Shown here: one piece after another, positions 34,433 to 43,308 of the stretch | How positions within the stretch are numbered: position 1 is the first letter of the stretch | Layout: each line of letters opens with the position of its first letter | From: a candidate division LCP-89 bacterium | Lineage (GTDB): Bacteria; Electryoneota; B3-LCP | DNA length: 64,000 nucleotides | Assembly (NCBI GenBank): GCA_025774555.1 | Contig: JALGVT010000007.1 | Coordinates: 81,327 to 145,326, forward strand | Direction of reading: 5' to 3' | The notes under the pieces: model-generated | Seen by the model: only the letters and a program-made list of their open reading frames with translations | Databases searched by the model: none | What the model was told of the DNA's origin: nothing | Position numbers and translations under genes: made by a program

Positions 34433-34494
34433 AAGTCTTCCTTGAAGAGTTGACAGGTGATTCATCTCAAACAAAGACGCAAAGCAATTCTAAA

Positions 34495-35580
34495 TTAACA
34501 ATTTAAGACTGACTTATAGGACATCAAATAAGCATCGGTCATGACCGCCGAGCTGAATCTCTGCTCCACATCCTCCCGGCAGGCGATGGGATCGATTTCA
34601 TCCAGCCGCTGAATCCGTTGCACTGCTTCATCGACATTATCGAACAAGAATCCTGTTTCGCCTTCCCGTATGATCTCCGGCAACGCACCCTTACGGGCTG
34701 CAAGCAACGGCGTACCGCATGCCAGAGCCTCTACACCCACCAGTCCGAAAGGCTCCGCCCAGTGAATCGGACACAGCACGCCTCTGGCTCTTTGGTATAG
34801 GGGCACAAGGTCCTTCTGGGATAACAAACCCAGATACTCAACATTTCTGTGATCAATATATGGTCGAACGGTCGTTTCAAAATAATCTCGATGGATTTCC
34901 TCGATCATACCCGCCATTTTCAACGGCATACCGGACTTCAGGGCAATTTGCACCGCCTCTGCGATGCCTTTCTCAGGTGCGAATCGCCCGCTGAAGAACA
35001 GGTAATCTTCCTTGGTTTCGCAGTATTCGTATTGGTCGATATTGATCCCATTATACACCGTTGCGATGTAATTCAGGTCAGGTTTGAACGATCTTTCGGC
35101 GTTCGATATGGAAACGAACGGTTGTTCTTTATAGCGGTTCAGAATCGCATGATCGACTTTTACCCATGCGCTGCCGTGCAATGTCGTGACCATTGGACAT
35201 GGAATCAACCGACTGAAGATCAACGCATGAATGTGCAAGTGTGAATGTACGATGTCGAAATCACCGTCATGAGCGGCCTCCATACAGATGGCGATGTGCT
35301 GCTGTTCGAGGGCGCGAAAATTCGGCGGTCCGACAAGCAGACCGGAACCCGGATCGAATTGATTTGGACGTCTGAGTTCCTCTTCGGGCCAGAGCGAGAA
35401 CGGATGGGGGACGGTTTCGATCAACCGGGCGGAGGTTTTTGTTCCCGGCGCCGCGAAGAGCGACACATCATGCCCGCGCAGGACCAGCGTCTCGGTCAGG
35501 TTGGATACAACTTGCTCCCAGGGCCCGTAGCCTTCCGGCGGCACAGGCCAGCTTATCGGTGCGAGCATCGCGATTTTCAA
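34495..35580 (-). CDS. GT4-family glycosyltransferase
   Basis: 361 residues from the TTG at 35580, which has GGAG upstream and gives the usual GT4 beginning LKIAMLAPISWPVPP-GYGPWE. An ATG at 35646 is in frame but would overlap the upstream gene by 44 bp. Visible: GT-B N-domain HDVSLFAAPGTKT and HSHLHIHALI, C-domain SGRFAPEKGIAEAVQIALKSG, and the E-x7-E donor site EPFGLVGVEALACGTPLLA near residue 300. Donor and acceptor cannot be read from sequence; GDP-mannose would suit the GH130 neighbours. Confidence 0.88.
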   Translation of the reverse strand: MKIAMLAPISWPVPPEGYGPWEQVVSNLTETLVLRGHDVSLFAAPGTKTSARLIETVPHPFSLWPEEELRRPNQFDPGSGLLVGPPNFRALEQQHIAICMEAAHDGDFDIVHSHLHIHALIFSRLIPCPMVTTLHGSAWVKVDHAILNRYKEQPFVSISNAERSFKPDLNYIATVYNGINIDQYEYCETKEDYLFFSGRFAPEKGIAEAVQIALKSGMPLKMAGMIEEIHRDYFETTVRPYIDHRNVEYLGLLSQKDLVPLYQRARGVLCPIHWAEPFGLVGVEALACGTPLLAARKGALPEIIREGETGFLFDNVDEAVQRIQRLDEIDPIACREDVEQRFSSAVMTDAYLMSYKSVLNC

Positions 35581-35602
35581 TAGTTTCAGGTTCTCCAAAT
35601 TC

Positions 35603-37906
35603 TTAATCCTTATCAACCGCCATGATTTCTTCGCCCACAATATCATATATCGTCATCAGCGAGATTAGCCAAGCAAGGGTGGATTCCGCTCCCTGGTTAC
35701 GGTTCAAGCCATGCGCCTCCAGTCCGTCGTAACAGCCGCCGGTTTTGTAATCATAGACTGGTGTATCGATATCGTTACTTCCGAGGAACCAGCGCAAGCA
35801 GCGTTCGGAGTGGTAGAACCACTCTCGGTCGCCAGTAGAGCGGTAGGCTTCGGCGCAGGCTCCGATCAATCCCATCAATTCAATCGGCTGCTGATCGAAC
35901 CCGGATCGTTGACCGTCACGTGCGAACCATTTTTCATTTCCGAATACCGAAATATGCCCTTCGGAGGCTGTCTGTCGTTCGAGCAGCCATGTCAACGACC
36001 GAATAGCGGTACGATGCATCTTCGGGTCCGGAATCCATTGTCCGGACAAGAGTAGGGCATGGGGCAGTTTTCCGTTGGCGTATGACAGGACATCTTCGCA
36101 CCAGGGCCACTCCTTGTCTCCATTATGTATGAACTGCTCATGAATCCGTTCTGCAAGAAGAGCACGCAAACGGCGTACCGTTGCGTCACCGCCATAAATG
36201 GTCATGTAAGAGTGCAAGCCGATGAGTATGAATGAAATGGTGCGTGGCGAGGTAAAACCTTCAACGACCTGTAGACCGTCCATGAACAGCCTCGTTGCCA
36301 ATGCGCGGATTCCCTCGTTTGGAGCCAATCTGACCGCCTCACCAAGTCCCCAGAGCGCCCGACCATGAGAATCTTCGCTACCGACATCCTCAAGCCAGCG
36401 ACGGTCGTATGACAGGAAGTTACGAAACCGGCCGGCTTCGATGTTGAACGCATCATGTATAAATGAGATATAAGTATGGATCAGCGGCAGCATGCTTTCA
36501 TCCTGGGACATGGCGTGATACATACTGACGGCTATCAGGGCTCGAGCATTATCGTCAATGCTATACCCTTCACGGCGATTGGGTGTCGAATAGACAGCAT
36601 GTTGCAGTATACCAGTGTCGTCGGTCAAAGTGCGCAAGTGTTGCATGTTCGGCTGCGGCAGTTTTTCGATAAGCTTTACGATCTGGCGGCTGGAAGCAGA
36701 AGCGGCCTCCGCCGGAACCGGCAGGGGATTAACGATCCGTCCTTCCAGTGAATGACCGAGGAGTTCGAGGTGATCGCGTGCAACCTCTTTCCAGATCATC
36801 CGCCTACAATACTCGTACGCCTGCCGACCTATCTTCGAGCGTTTGTCGTCGTGGAGCAGCAGATCGTTGATTTCGCGGGCGAAAGCGTCGGGATCGTCGA
36901 AAGGAACGATCCGTCCCCGCCCGTCGGCCAGCATCTCCTCCGCATACCAGTAAGGAGTTGAAACGACTGCTGTTCCTGCACCCATCGCATAAGCCAGTGT
37001 GCCCGAAACGATCTGCTCGCGGGAAGGATAGGGGGTGCAATATACATCGGCGGCGCCAAGATAGCGGCATAACACCTCGAGGCTGACGAACTGGTTGCTA
37101 AACAGTACGTTGTCCTCGATACCGAACTGCCGGACCATCATCTGGAGACTATGCCGGTATTTGTCGCCGCTCATCTTCTTGATATGGGGGTGAGTAGCGC
37201 CGAGGATCAGATAAACGACATCAGGGTTTTTCTCAATGACCGCAGGCAATGCCTTGAGCATTACCTCAATACCCTTGCTCGGACCAAGCAGGCCGAAGGT
37301 CAGGATCACTTTGCGGCCTTCAATGCCGAACTGTTTTTTTTGAGTATCGGGGTCCCTAAACGGAATGTCCGGAATACCGTGCGGAATGTATGCAACCTGT
37401 TCTTTAGGAACGTCATAGAACTCAGTCAGAATTTCATGAGCTTTTTCACTTAATACGATCAGGTAATCGCAGTATTCAGCAAGGCCAAGGATGATCTTGC
37501 GTTGAGCATCGGAAGGTTCCAGCAGTACACTGTGAAGTGTAGCGACGACGGGTATTCTCAAGGATTTAAGAAGGAAAAGGATATGGGCTCCGTCTTTGCC
37601 GCCGAATATCCCGTATTCATGCTGGAGGAGCGCAACGTCATACCCGCGGACGTTAATAAATTCGGCTGCGCGAAGATAGTCGGATTCCACATTAGCGCGA
37701 ACTTCAAAGTTGACCCGTTCGGGATAAGGATAACCTTCATGCACGTCGTCCATTGCCACGGCCTCGATCTTGCCGGGTGATTCAATCTCTCCGGCCAGCG
37801 CTTCGCAGATGTCTGTCGTATAAGTGGCAATACCGCACTTGCGAGGTTGGTAATTGCCTATAACAATTACCGAATTGAGCGGGCTAGATTTCCTTGAGTT
37901 ATTCAT
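35603..37906 (-). CDS. Two-domain glycosyltransferase: GT4 plus C-terminal alpha/alpha-toroid-like domain
   Basis: 767 residues. Residues ~10-390 are a GT4 domain: GNYQPRKCGIATYTTDICEAL, ALLQHEYGIFGGKDG, FGLLGPSKGIEVMLKALP, and donor region YPSREQIVSGTLAYAMGAGTAVVSTPYWYAEEML. Residues ~410-760 are helical with Trp-rich repeats (YSIDDNARALIAV, SHGRALWGLGEAVRLA, WPWCEDVLSYANGKLPHALL, NQGAESTLAWLISL), resembling six-hairpin toroid glycosidases. The fusion suggests building and trimming, or recognition, of one glycan. It follows the long GH130 gene by 87 bp. Confidence 0.85.
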   Translation of the reverse strand: MNNSRKSSPLNSVIVIGNYQPRKCGIATYTTDICEALAGEIESPGKIEAVAMDDVHEGYPYPERVNFEVRANVESDYLRAAEFINVRGYDVALLQHEYGIFGGKDGAHILFLLKSLRIPVVATLHSVLLEPSDAQRKIILGLAEYCDYLIVLSEKAHEILTEFYDVPKEQVAYIPHGIPDIPFRDPDTQKKQFGIEGRKVILTFGLLGPSKGIEVMLKALPAVIEKNPDVVYLILGATHPHIKKMSGDKYRHSLQMMVRQFGIEDNVLFSNQFVSLEVLCRYLGAADVYCTPYPSREQIVSGTLAYAMGAGTAVVSTPYWYAEEMLADGRGRIVPFDDPDAFAREINDLLLHDDKRSKIGRQAYEYCRRMIWKEVARDHLELLGHSLEGRIVNPLPVPAEAASASSRQIVKLIEKLPQPNMQHLRTLTDDTGILQHAVYSTPNRREGYSIDDNARALIAVSMYHAMSQDESMLPLIHTYISFIHDAFNIEAGRFRNFLSYDRRWLEDVGSEDSHGRALWGLGEAVRLAPNEGIRALATRLFMDGLQVVEGFTSPRTISFILIGLHSYMTIYGGDATVRRLRALLAERIHEQFIHNGDKEWPWCEDVLSYANGKLPHALLLSGQWIPDPKMHRTAIRSLTWLLERQTASEGHISVFGNEKWFARDGQRSGFDQQPIELMGLIGACAEAYRSTGDREWFYHSERCLRWFLGSNDIDTPVYDYKTGGCYDGLEAHGLNRNQGAESTLAWLISLMTIYDIVGEEIMAVDKD

Positions 37907-37993
37907 GTATCCGCACCATTTGCAATTAAGAAATTATATCTGTATAAGCTCCTCTGAATCCTGCTTCCGAAGTAATACCGGAATTTTCTGGTA

Positions 37994-39508
37994 CTAATTC
38001 GCCGCATCAGCTTTACTGAGCAACTGATCAAGCAACCCCGGGACTGAAATGCTGGCTATGGCGCATTTTGCATCCGACATCGCATAAGGAATGATCAACT
38101 GGTCTTGATGAATCATGTATCCGCATGTATAAACGACATTCGGGACATATCCTTCGCGCTCGTATCCATTAGGAGTGAGGATCGGCTTGTCCAGACTGGC
38201 GATGACCTTCGAAGGATTATTCAGGTCCAGCAGATCGACTCCGATGCAGTATTTGCGCATAGGACCGACACCATGTGTCAAGAGAAGCCAACCAACCTCG
38301 GTCTCTACCGGCGAACCACAATTGCCGATCTGTGTTAACTCCCAGGGAAACTTGGGGCGCCGTAAGATACTCGATTCCTGCCAGAAGTGCAGGTGTTCTG
38401 AATACATAATGTGTAGATTGACACCATCCTGGCGCGAAATCATGACATACTTCCCGTTGACCTTACGAGGAAACAGCGCCATACCTTTATCCTGAACCGC
38501 CTTGCCGTTAAGCGTTATGATTCTGAAACGGATAAAATCCTTGGTTGAGATCAGTTGCGGCAGAATCTGCATGCCGTTGTAGGCGGTATATGTTGCGTAA
38601 AAGGTGACAGAGCCGTCATCATCTGTGAAACGCACGAAACGAGCGTCCTCGATACCTTTGACTTCGTTCTCGGAGACAGGAAAAATCACCCGTGCAGAGA
38701 GACGCCGATCACTCCGGAACTTCAGCTCATAGTTCGAGTGCGCCAGCCATCGTATCGTCTCGAATGTCTCTGACTGGTATACTGCGGGAAAGAGCTGGTT
38801 CTTTTCGACCTCTGATGCTGCATCTTGTAACTGATCGAAGGTGAACTCTTCGGGCAGGTGGTCGAAAACCACCGTAGTAACCTCATTATACGCATTCATC
38901 TCGATGAGTTTCAGGATGAACAAATGCTTGTCATAAACTGAATCCTTCTGGAAATCAGGTGTTTCAATGTAGTCGCTGACCGGGTCAAACGAAATCTCGC
39001 AGTCGTGCCCGATAATTCCGCTACGGAAGACAATCGAGGAGATATGTCCTTCACCTGTAGCGCGAAAGCTCATAATAAATCGCGTACTACCATCAGGCAC
39101 GGATTCCTGGATTGGATGGGGAACGATGGAAGGATTGAACAACGCGGCAGCCTCTACGGAATATTCCAGTGTGAAATAGGCGCCAAGCAACAACTGACGC
39201 TCGGATGACAGCGCTTCAATGTCTGGTATTATGTGCTGTACTATTTGTTGACCGAAGAGGTGCGTGAGTTCGTCAAAGTGGTGCATGAGGATCCTCTCGA
39301 AATCGCGATGACGATCAGCGTACTCTTTCTTTACTTTTATCAAGAGTAAAGTAATAGTGTCATCGGATAGATCCTGTACCCGCTGTACTATGTCAAGGAT
39401 TCGGTCCTCATTACCGGGCTGAAAGAAACGGGCAATCACCCGCGTGTTATCCGAGGTAAACTCGCCTGGCCTGCGGACAACTTCTAATGGTTTCTGCCTA
39501 ATGCTCAT
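37994..39508 (-). CDS. GH130-family protein (long type with N-terminal helical extension)
   Basis: About 504 residues. An N-terminal helical domain (~1-130: RILDIVQRVQDLSDDTITLLLIKVKKEYADRHRDFERIL) precedes the beta-propeller with FRSGIIGHDCEISFDPVSDYIET (~165), the catalytic-region motif KGIEDARFVRF (~280), RPKFPWELTQIGNCGSPVETEVGWLLLTHG (~385) and GYVPNVVYTCGYMIH (~455). The long-plus-short GH130 pair recalls, from memory, the two beta-1,2-mannoside phosphorylases of Thermoanaerobacter. Start: ATG 39508, with GAGGT 10 bp upstream. First gene of the four-gene cargo operon. Confidence 0.86.
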   Translation of the reverse strand: MSIRQKPLEVVRRPGEFTSDNTRVIARFFQPGNEDRILDIVQRVQDLSDDTITLLLIKVKKEYADRHRDFERILMHHFDELTHLFGQQIVQHIIPDIEALSSERQLLLGAYFTLEYSVEAAALFNPSIVPHPIQESVPDGSTRFIMSFRATGEGHISSIVFRSGIIGHDCEISFDPVSDYIETPDFQKDSVYDKHLFILKLIEMNAYNEVTTVVFDHLPEEFTFDQLQDAASEVEKNQLFPAVYQSETFETIRWLAHSNYELKFRSDRRLSARVIFPVSENEVKGIEDARFVRFTDDDGSVTFYATYTAYNGMQILPQLISTKDFIRFRIITLNGKAVQDKGMALFPRKVNGKYVMISRQDGVNLHIMYSEHLHFWQESSILRRPKFPWELTQIGNCGSPVETEVGWLLLTHGVGPMRKYCIGVDLLDLNNPSKVIASLDKPILTPNGYEREGYVPNVVYTCGYMIHQDQLIIPYAMSDAKCAIASISVPGLLDQLLSKADAAN

Positions 39509-39639
39509 TAAATGGTTATACCTCATCTTTTTCTCATCCGCCGCTCATGTATTGAATTGCAGCGGGATTACCTACAGTTTCATCTCATATTAAAATTACA
39601 TGGAATTATTGTGGAAATGGTCATCAACTCTTTCCTCTC

Positions 39640-39822
39640 CTACCAGTAGATGAAATTGGAAAATTGATACTAAGGCATCAACTCGCAGTTATACAATGTA
39701 AGGCGAAAAGAGCACAGTTGAAAAGGACTGATAGTGTATTCTTCGCCCTAGCTTTTCGTTTCTCAAAAAACCGGAAAAAAACGCTGATCCTCGTAAAGCA
39801 GTTCGATGTAAAAAATCAAGGT
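39640..39822 (+). pseudogene. Decayed DDE/integrase-core transposase fragment
   Basis: The frame through 39652 reads EIGKLILRHQLAVIQCKAKR, then AQLKRTDSVFFALAFRFSKNRKKTLILVKQ. It closely follows the N-terminus of integrase-core IS transposases (LRHQLAVLQR-KRP-LK-DR-FW-KTLILVKPET). Homology is lost before the catalytic core, apart from a possible trace (SSPQAGFYFVVVLVHGFDRKIY, ~39860-39935) in a second frame. No ends or intact gene remain. Most of the 685-bp gap 39509-40193 is this remnant; the rest shows only hairpins. Confidence 0.6.
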
Positions 39823-40107
39823 ATATGCTCAAACTCCGTTTCGCCTCCTTATCGTTTTCGCAGTTCATCTGCAGCAGCCCACAAGCGGGCTTCTATTTTG
39901 TTGTTGTTTTGGTACATGGATTTGATAGAAAGATTTATGGCAGTTTGAATAAGGTTATGCAATATACGTCTCTTAGGACAAATAATCAAGGGATAAAAAC
40001 GTATATATAATTGAATTTCAAAATAATCACTGAATCTTCAAACAGAATCATTCTACCCCGCCTTCATGGATTATTTTGCTTGGCTGATTCCAATTTTTCA
40101 AGCAATA

Positions 40108-40166
40108 TTTTACTTACGATATTGCGTAAATTGTTAAGTAAAAACCCCCTGCACCTGGCAGAGGGC
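40108..40166 (-). terminator. Terminator of the coupled recombinase operon, with adjacent inverted repeat
   Basis: On the minus strand CCCTCTG and CAGGGGG form a stem (one G-U pair) followed by TTTTTAC, just past the recombinase stop codon (40166-40145). Overlapping its far end, TTTTACTTA (40108-40116) and TAAGTAAAA (40135-40143) form a 9-bp inverted repeat of unknown role. Confidence 0.6.
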
Positions 40167-40193
40167 TTTTGTTATTTAAGGTTTAATCTGCTC

Positions 40194-41171
40194 CTATTTT
40201 TGTGCTGTTTTATCCCACTCCTCAAGCAGTGTTGCCAGTTGACCTGCCTCGTCCTTGCGGTTATCGTTGTAGATGCAAGTGGTTCTCACGTCCTTATGCC
40301 CTGCGAACTGCTGAACTCCGGTGATATTGCCATTTGTGAGTTCAAGTAAATCGGTTACTGAACTGTGACGGATTGCATGAGGTCTGGTTTTCACTCCAAC
40401 CTTCTCGCCAAGCGTCCTCACAATGTGATATACTCCGGTGCCTGAGATTCGCTTGCGTACTGTTATGTCACGATGGAAGTTATGAAATAGCGCACCTGGA
40501 TGATCGCCTCGTTCCTCAATCCAGATTTGCAAGGCGGCTTTTGTACCTTCCGGCAAAGTCTTGATTAGCTTCTCCTGCAATCCTTTTTCCAAGACTGCAA
40601 TCTTGCCAGCCGATAAATCCACATCCTCAAGGTCAAGATTGACAACGGCTCCGCGCCTGAGACCTAAATATCGGTGAAGCATGAGGATTGCTATATCCCG
40701 TTTAGCTTTTGCACTTAGACGCTGTCCCTTGGCTTTCTTTAGCATTCTCAGGAAAACATCTTGCGTCGGTCCTGAAGTATCCCGGTAACTTTCTGTGCGA
40801 ACATTCTTGACTTTTAGGTCCCATTGAATCAATCCCATCACCTGCATAAATTTTACCAATGCCCTGAGTGCTGTGAGTCTTGTGTTGATAGTTCCCGATG
40901 CAAGTCCACGCTCCCGCAGATTGCTTTGATACTGAAGAGCCAAGCGATACGCCTCGATGGGAGAAAGCCGCAGGAATCTAAGGAGTGCAGGATAGATTTC
41001 ACTTTCACCGATGAATTTTGAGAAGTCCCGAAGTCCCTGCTCATAGGTTCGGCAAGTGCGCTCACTTAGGCTGGAAAAGAAATCCTCAGCCACTTCCCGG
41101 ATATATTTGGGGGAAAGACTCCCGGAATGAACCGGGAATCTTTCCTTTGTGATTATCGGATTAGCATTCAT
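40194..41171 (-). CDS. Tyrosine recombinase/integrase (Xer-like), second of the element
   Basis: 325 residues. An N-terminal SAM-like core-binding domain (~15-120: [46 protein letters not shown]) and the catalytic domain carry the active-site residues: Arg in [17 protein letters not shown] (~175), [14 protein letters not shown] (~270), GH in [10 protein letters not shown] and Tyr in CIYND (~305). Its start overlaps the stop of the upstream ATPase gene by 4 bp (ATGA). It differs from the tRNA-side integrase and probably does another job, such as dimer resolution, inversion or excision control. Confidence 0.88.
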   Translation of the reverse strand: MNANPIITKERFPVHSGSLSPKYIREVAEDFFSSLSERTCRTYEQGLRDFSKFIGESEIYPALLRFLRLSPIEAYRLALQYQSNLRERGLASGTINTRLTALRALVKFMQVMGLIQWDLKVKNVRTESYRDTSGPTQDVFLRMLKKAKGQRLSAKAKRDIAILMLHRYLGLRRGAVVNLDLEDVDLSAGKIAVLEKGLQEKLIKTLPEGTKAALQIWIEERGDHPGALFHNFHRDITVRKRISGTGVYHIVRTLGEKVGVKTRPHAIRHSSVTDLLELTNGNITGVQQFAGHKDVRTTCIYNDNRKDEAGQLATLLEEWDKTAQK

Positions 41172-41827
41172 TTTGCGACCTCCGCCATCTCACCCATTTC
41201 AATTGCTTGTAACATTGCACGGAAGTTATTCCCGGTCTTTCTGGCTAACTTGACATAGGCATCCAGGGGTTGACCGTCCAGACCTTCACGCTCGGCAATC
41301 TGCTTGCATCGTTCGGCAAACGGTTGACAAATATCGCGTCTGGCAAGTGCAATCGAAATCACCCTGCTGGAAAAGGGGTTGGCATCCAGTTGTTCTTCAA
41401 AGAGATCATTTCCCTCAGTTGTTGTTGTGAAGATAATCGTAACCTTAGATAATTGACCGCTTGCCATATCTTCCAGGACATTAAAGAGCACTTCGATAAC
41501 AGGCTTTGACATGCCATGAGATTCATTGACTATCAAGGCATATCCCTTGCCGGAAAGAGGGATATAATGCCATTGTTGCACCAGCTTTTGAATGCTATTT
41601 ACCGTTAATTGCCTGCCTGTTAGTTCCCTAATATCGAATTGATCTGCGATTTCGCTGGCAATCAATTTTGCGATAGTAGTTTTCCCGGTTCCACTCTGCC
41701 CGGAGAGCCAGAAGGCTCTCCCGGACAATCCGCGCTTTGCCAGAACTTGCACTTTGGCAATCGCTTTATCTTGCGCAAAAACCTCACTCCAATCGCAAGG
41801 ACGATATTGCTCATATAGTGCTTGCAT
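41168..41827 (-). CDS. Clamp-loader-like AAA+ ATPase (minimal DnaX/RFC type)
   Basis: 219 residues, much shorter than DnaX or RFC. Visible: start motif [22 protein letters not shown] (RFC box II type), Walker [10 protein letters not shown] near residue 45, Walker B-like ALIVNESH near 97 (DExx replaced by NESH), sensor-1-like IIFTTTT, and SSRVISIAL with C-terminal helices up to residue 219. The collar domain of true clamp loaders is missing. It is fused translationally between the metallopeptidase (1-bp overlap) and the recombinase (4-bp overlap). The family occurs on mobile elements; its role here is unknown. Confidence 0.8.
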   Translation of the reverse strand: MQALYEQYRPCDWSEVFAQDKAIAKVQVLAKRGLSGRAFWLSGQSGTGKTTIAKLIASEIADQFDIRELTGRQLTVNSIQKLVQQWHYIPLSGKGYALIVNESHGMSKPVIEVLFNVLEDMASGQLSKVTIIFTTTTEGNDLFEEQLDANPFSSRVISIALARRDICQPFAERCKQIAEREGLDGQPLDAYVKLARKTGNNFRAMLQAIEMGEMAEVAK

Positions 41828-42693
41828 TATCTCACTCCTTCCGCTTTTCTGCCTAAGATGAAATCGGATGCTTTCTGAGCTTGCGCGGCGGCATGAACAA
41901 GGAACTTTTTATCGGAACGAAGCCTCTTTAGCCAGCCCTGAATATATCCGGCTGAGTTCTCAATGATACGCTCAACTATGCCAGCCTCTCCGCAAAGGAA
42001 AGCAGATCCCATTTCAGCGCACAACTCTTCTTTTGAGTAATTATGCGATCCGAAGCTATTCAGTTCAATGATGCCTTTTCGGTTCAAGCGGCTTTCATGC
42101 CCGGTGGAGTGAGTCAACTCGTGGAATAGAGTTGAGTAGTACTCTTCATTGCTTTTGAAGAGTTCTTTCTTCGGAAGGTTGACCTTATCATTTGAAGGTC
42201 GGTAATATGCCTGGCTTTCGATATGTTCAATGGTAGGTCTTTGAGGCATTCCAGAAACGATTCTTTCAGCCTCTTCGATGGGATTGAATGAACGCGTTTT
42301 CTCTTCTAAGGCAGGGATTTTCTCTTCCGGTATACCAGCGCATTGAGTGAGGTTGAAGATGGTATAATACCTTAGAAACGGAACCTTTTCCTTTTCTCCC
42401 GTTTCCTTATCTTCATATTCAATCCATTTCCAAAAAACTACCGGAGTGCCTTTTTCTCCGGCTTTAACTCCACCGCCAAGCTTTTTCACCTGCTTGAATG
42501 TTAGCCAAAAGGGTGAAGTGAATCTCATTGCAGAAAGCAGGAACGGATTGACTCCGCGGTACTCTTTCTTCGATACTAAGTTGCGCGGCATATCCGCGCC
42601 AGCATTCCAGGGCTTCTCCCAGGGGATTTCTCCCTTTTCAAGCAATTCACAGATTCGGTCTGTGATAACTTGATAGGCGTCTTTCTTTTGCAT
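41827..42693 (-). CDS. ArdC-like antirestriction / zincin-like metallopeptidase
   Basis: 288 residues from the ATG at 42693, preceded by GGAGAG at 5 bp; in-frame ATGs further up lack such a site. The N-terminal ssDNA-binding ArdC_N domain (~5-125: [50 protein letters not shown]) precedes a zincin domain with the HExxH motif in [19 protein letters not shown] (~190) and [18 protein letters not shown] (~215). Such proteins shield incoming plasmid DNA from host restriction. First gene of the trio with the ATPase and recombinase, preceded by a structured leader and a consensus promoter. Confidence 0.9.
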   Translation of the reverse strand: MQKKDAYQVITDRICELLEKGEIPWEKPWNAGADMPRNLVSKKEYRGVNPFLLSAMRFTSPFWLTFKQVKKLGGGVKAGEKGTPVVFWKWIEYEDKETGEKEKVPFLRYYTIFNLTQCAGIPEEKIPALEEKTRSFNPIEEAERIVSGMPQRPTIEHIESQAYYRPSNDKVNLPKKELFKSNEEYYSTLFHELTHSTGHESRLNRKGIIELNSFGSHNYSKEELCAEMGSAFLCGEAGIVERIIENSAGYIQGWLKRLRSDKKFLVHAAAQAQKASDFILGRKAEGVR

Positions 42694-42724
42694 TGTACTC
42701 TCCATTGATTTTACACAAATGAAA

Positions 42725-42791
42725 AGACCGGTTTTGTGTGCGCTCAATGGAGTTAAGCGCCAGCGTCCTTACGGATAGCTGAAACCGGTCT
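42725..42791 (-). ncRNA. Three-way-junction RNA in the leader of the ArdC-like operon (copy B)
   Basis: 67 nt on the minus strand. P1 is a perfect 10-bp stem AGACCGGTTT/AAACCGGTCT (42791-42782 with 42734-42725). P2 is CAGC-ta-TCC closed by a GTAA (GNRA) tetraloop with GGA-c-GCTG. P3 is GCGCT/AGCGC with the loop TAACTCCATTG. TTTTC follows P1. The P3 loop is complementary over 8 nt (CTCCATTG) to the CAATGGAG at the ribosome-binding region of the metallopeptidase gene. Architecture and length match copy A at 43421. It resembles phage C4 antisense RNA in logic; I could not compare it with the Rfam model. Confidence 0.55.
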
Positions 42792-42856
42792 ATGGTAATT
42801 AAACTATAATGCCAGGGAAGAGCCCTGGCTGGCTCCATTGATTTACACACGACTTT

Positions 42857-42885
42857 AATATAATAAATAAAATCCCGTTTGTCAA
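42857..42885 (-). promoter_or_regulatory. Sigma-70-type promoter of the ArdC/ATPase/recombinase operon
   Basis: Minus strand TTGACA (42885-42880), 17-bp spacer, TATATT (42862-42857). Transcription would start near 42850 and run through the palindrome GCCAGGG-N5-CCCTGGC and the three-way-junction RNA before the ATG at 42693. Confidence 0.8.
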
Positions 42886-43011
42886 CCCCTAAAATCATTA
42901 TTTCTCATCGAATATATCAAATGAAAGTGCCAAAATATCACAGTTTTGAAATTATTATACGATTGACATTTTCCGCTTATATATATTGTAAGGGGAAAAG
43001 CGAAAGAAATG

Positions 43012-43029
43012 TTACAATTGACATTGTAA
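43012..43029. promoter_or_regulatory. Perfect operator-like palindrome
   Basis: TTACAAT-TGAC-ATTGTAA, 7-bp arms with a 4-bp spacer, overlapping a TTGACA (43018-43023). A further half-site ATTGTAA lies near 42985. It is followed by three AATAAGG repeats (43040, 43051, 43084). The role is unknown; a repressor site for an element promoter is the simplest reading. Confidence 0.45.
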
Positions 43030-43142
43030 AATCACTAAAAATAAGGCATAAATAAGGTCTGAATAACAGGAAAACAGGGATTGAATAAGGAAATATTAGG
43101 GGTAAAATAGGCATTCAAAACGCGAGGTAGGGGGGGATGAAA

Positions 43143-43265
43143 TCAGATGAACATTGAAAACCGAAAGCCAAGATGGGGGTACTTCGCTGAAAACTTGCGG
43201 CGGGTTTGCCGCTTGATGTCGCGTACGACGGCTTGTGGAGATGACTTGGATTTCTTACGGGGCAT
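43143..43265 (-). pseudogene. N-terminal fragment of an IS3-family OrfA-type transposase
   Basis: 40 residues with AAAGGAG 6 bp before the ATG. The first ~28 residues (MPRKKSKSSPQAVVRDIKRQ, then TRRKFSA) match the beginning of IS3-family OrfA proteins, whose normal continuation is AEEKIRIVLEGLRG. Homology stops abruptly after ACTTCGCTG (about 43182), where unrelated sequence follows and the frame ends. The presumed IS left end lies near 43415 (minus strand TGTTCCCCGTCAGACCC). A perfect 20-bp palindrome (43289-43308) lies in the leader. Confidence 0.6.
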
Positions 43266-43288
43266 GGGTGACTCCTTTTACGTTTGCC

Positions 43289-43308
43289 GCTTCCCCCATG
43301 GGGGAAGC
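43289..43308. repeat. Perfect 20-bp palindrome in the IS remnant leader
   Basis: GCTTCCCCCATGGGGGAAGC, self-complementary without a spacer, 24 bp upstream of the transposase-fragment ATG. It may be part of the original IS regulatory region. Confidence 0.7.

Noticed and set aside
39005-39208. Plus-strand frame inside the long GH130 gene
   Set aside because: It is a shadow of the well-supported minus-strand gene.
41168-41827. Assignment as DNA polymerase III subunit DnaX
   Set aside because: Only 219 residues, no collar domain and altered Walker B; its operon is a mobile-element module, so it is not the replicative clamp loader.
42647-42898. 83-residue minus-strand frame covering the ArdC operon leader
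   Set aside because: It runs through the promoter, the three-way-junction RNA and the start of the ArdC-like gene in another frame; composition and position fit a chance frame.
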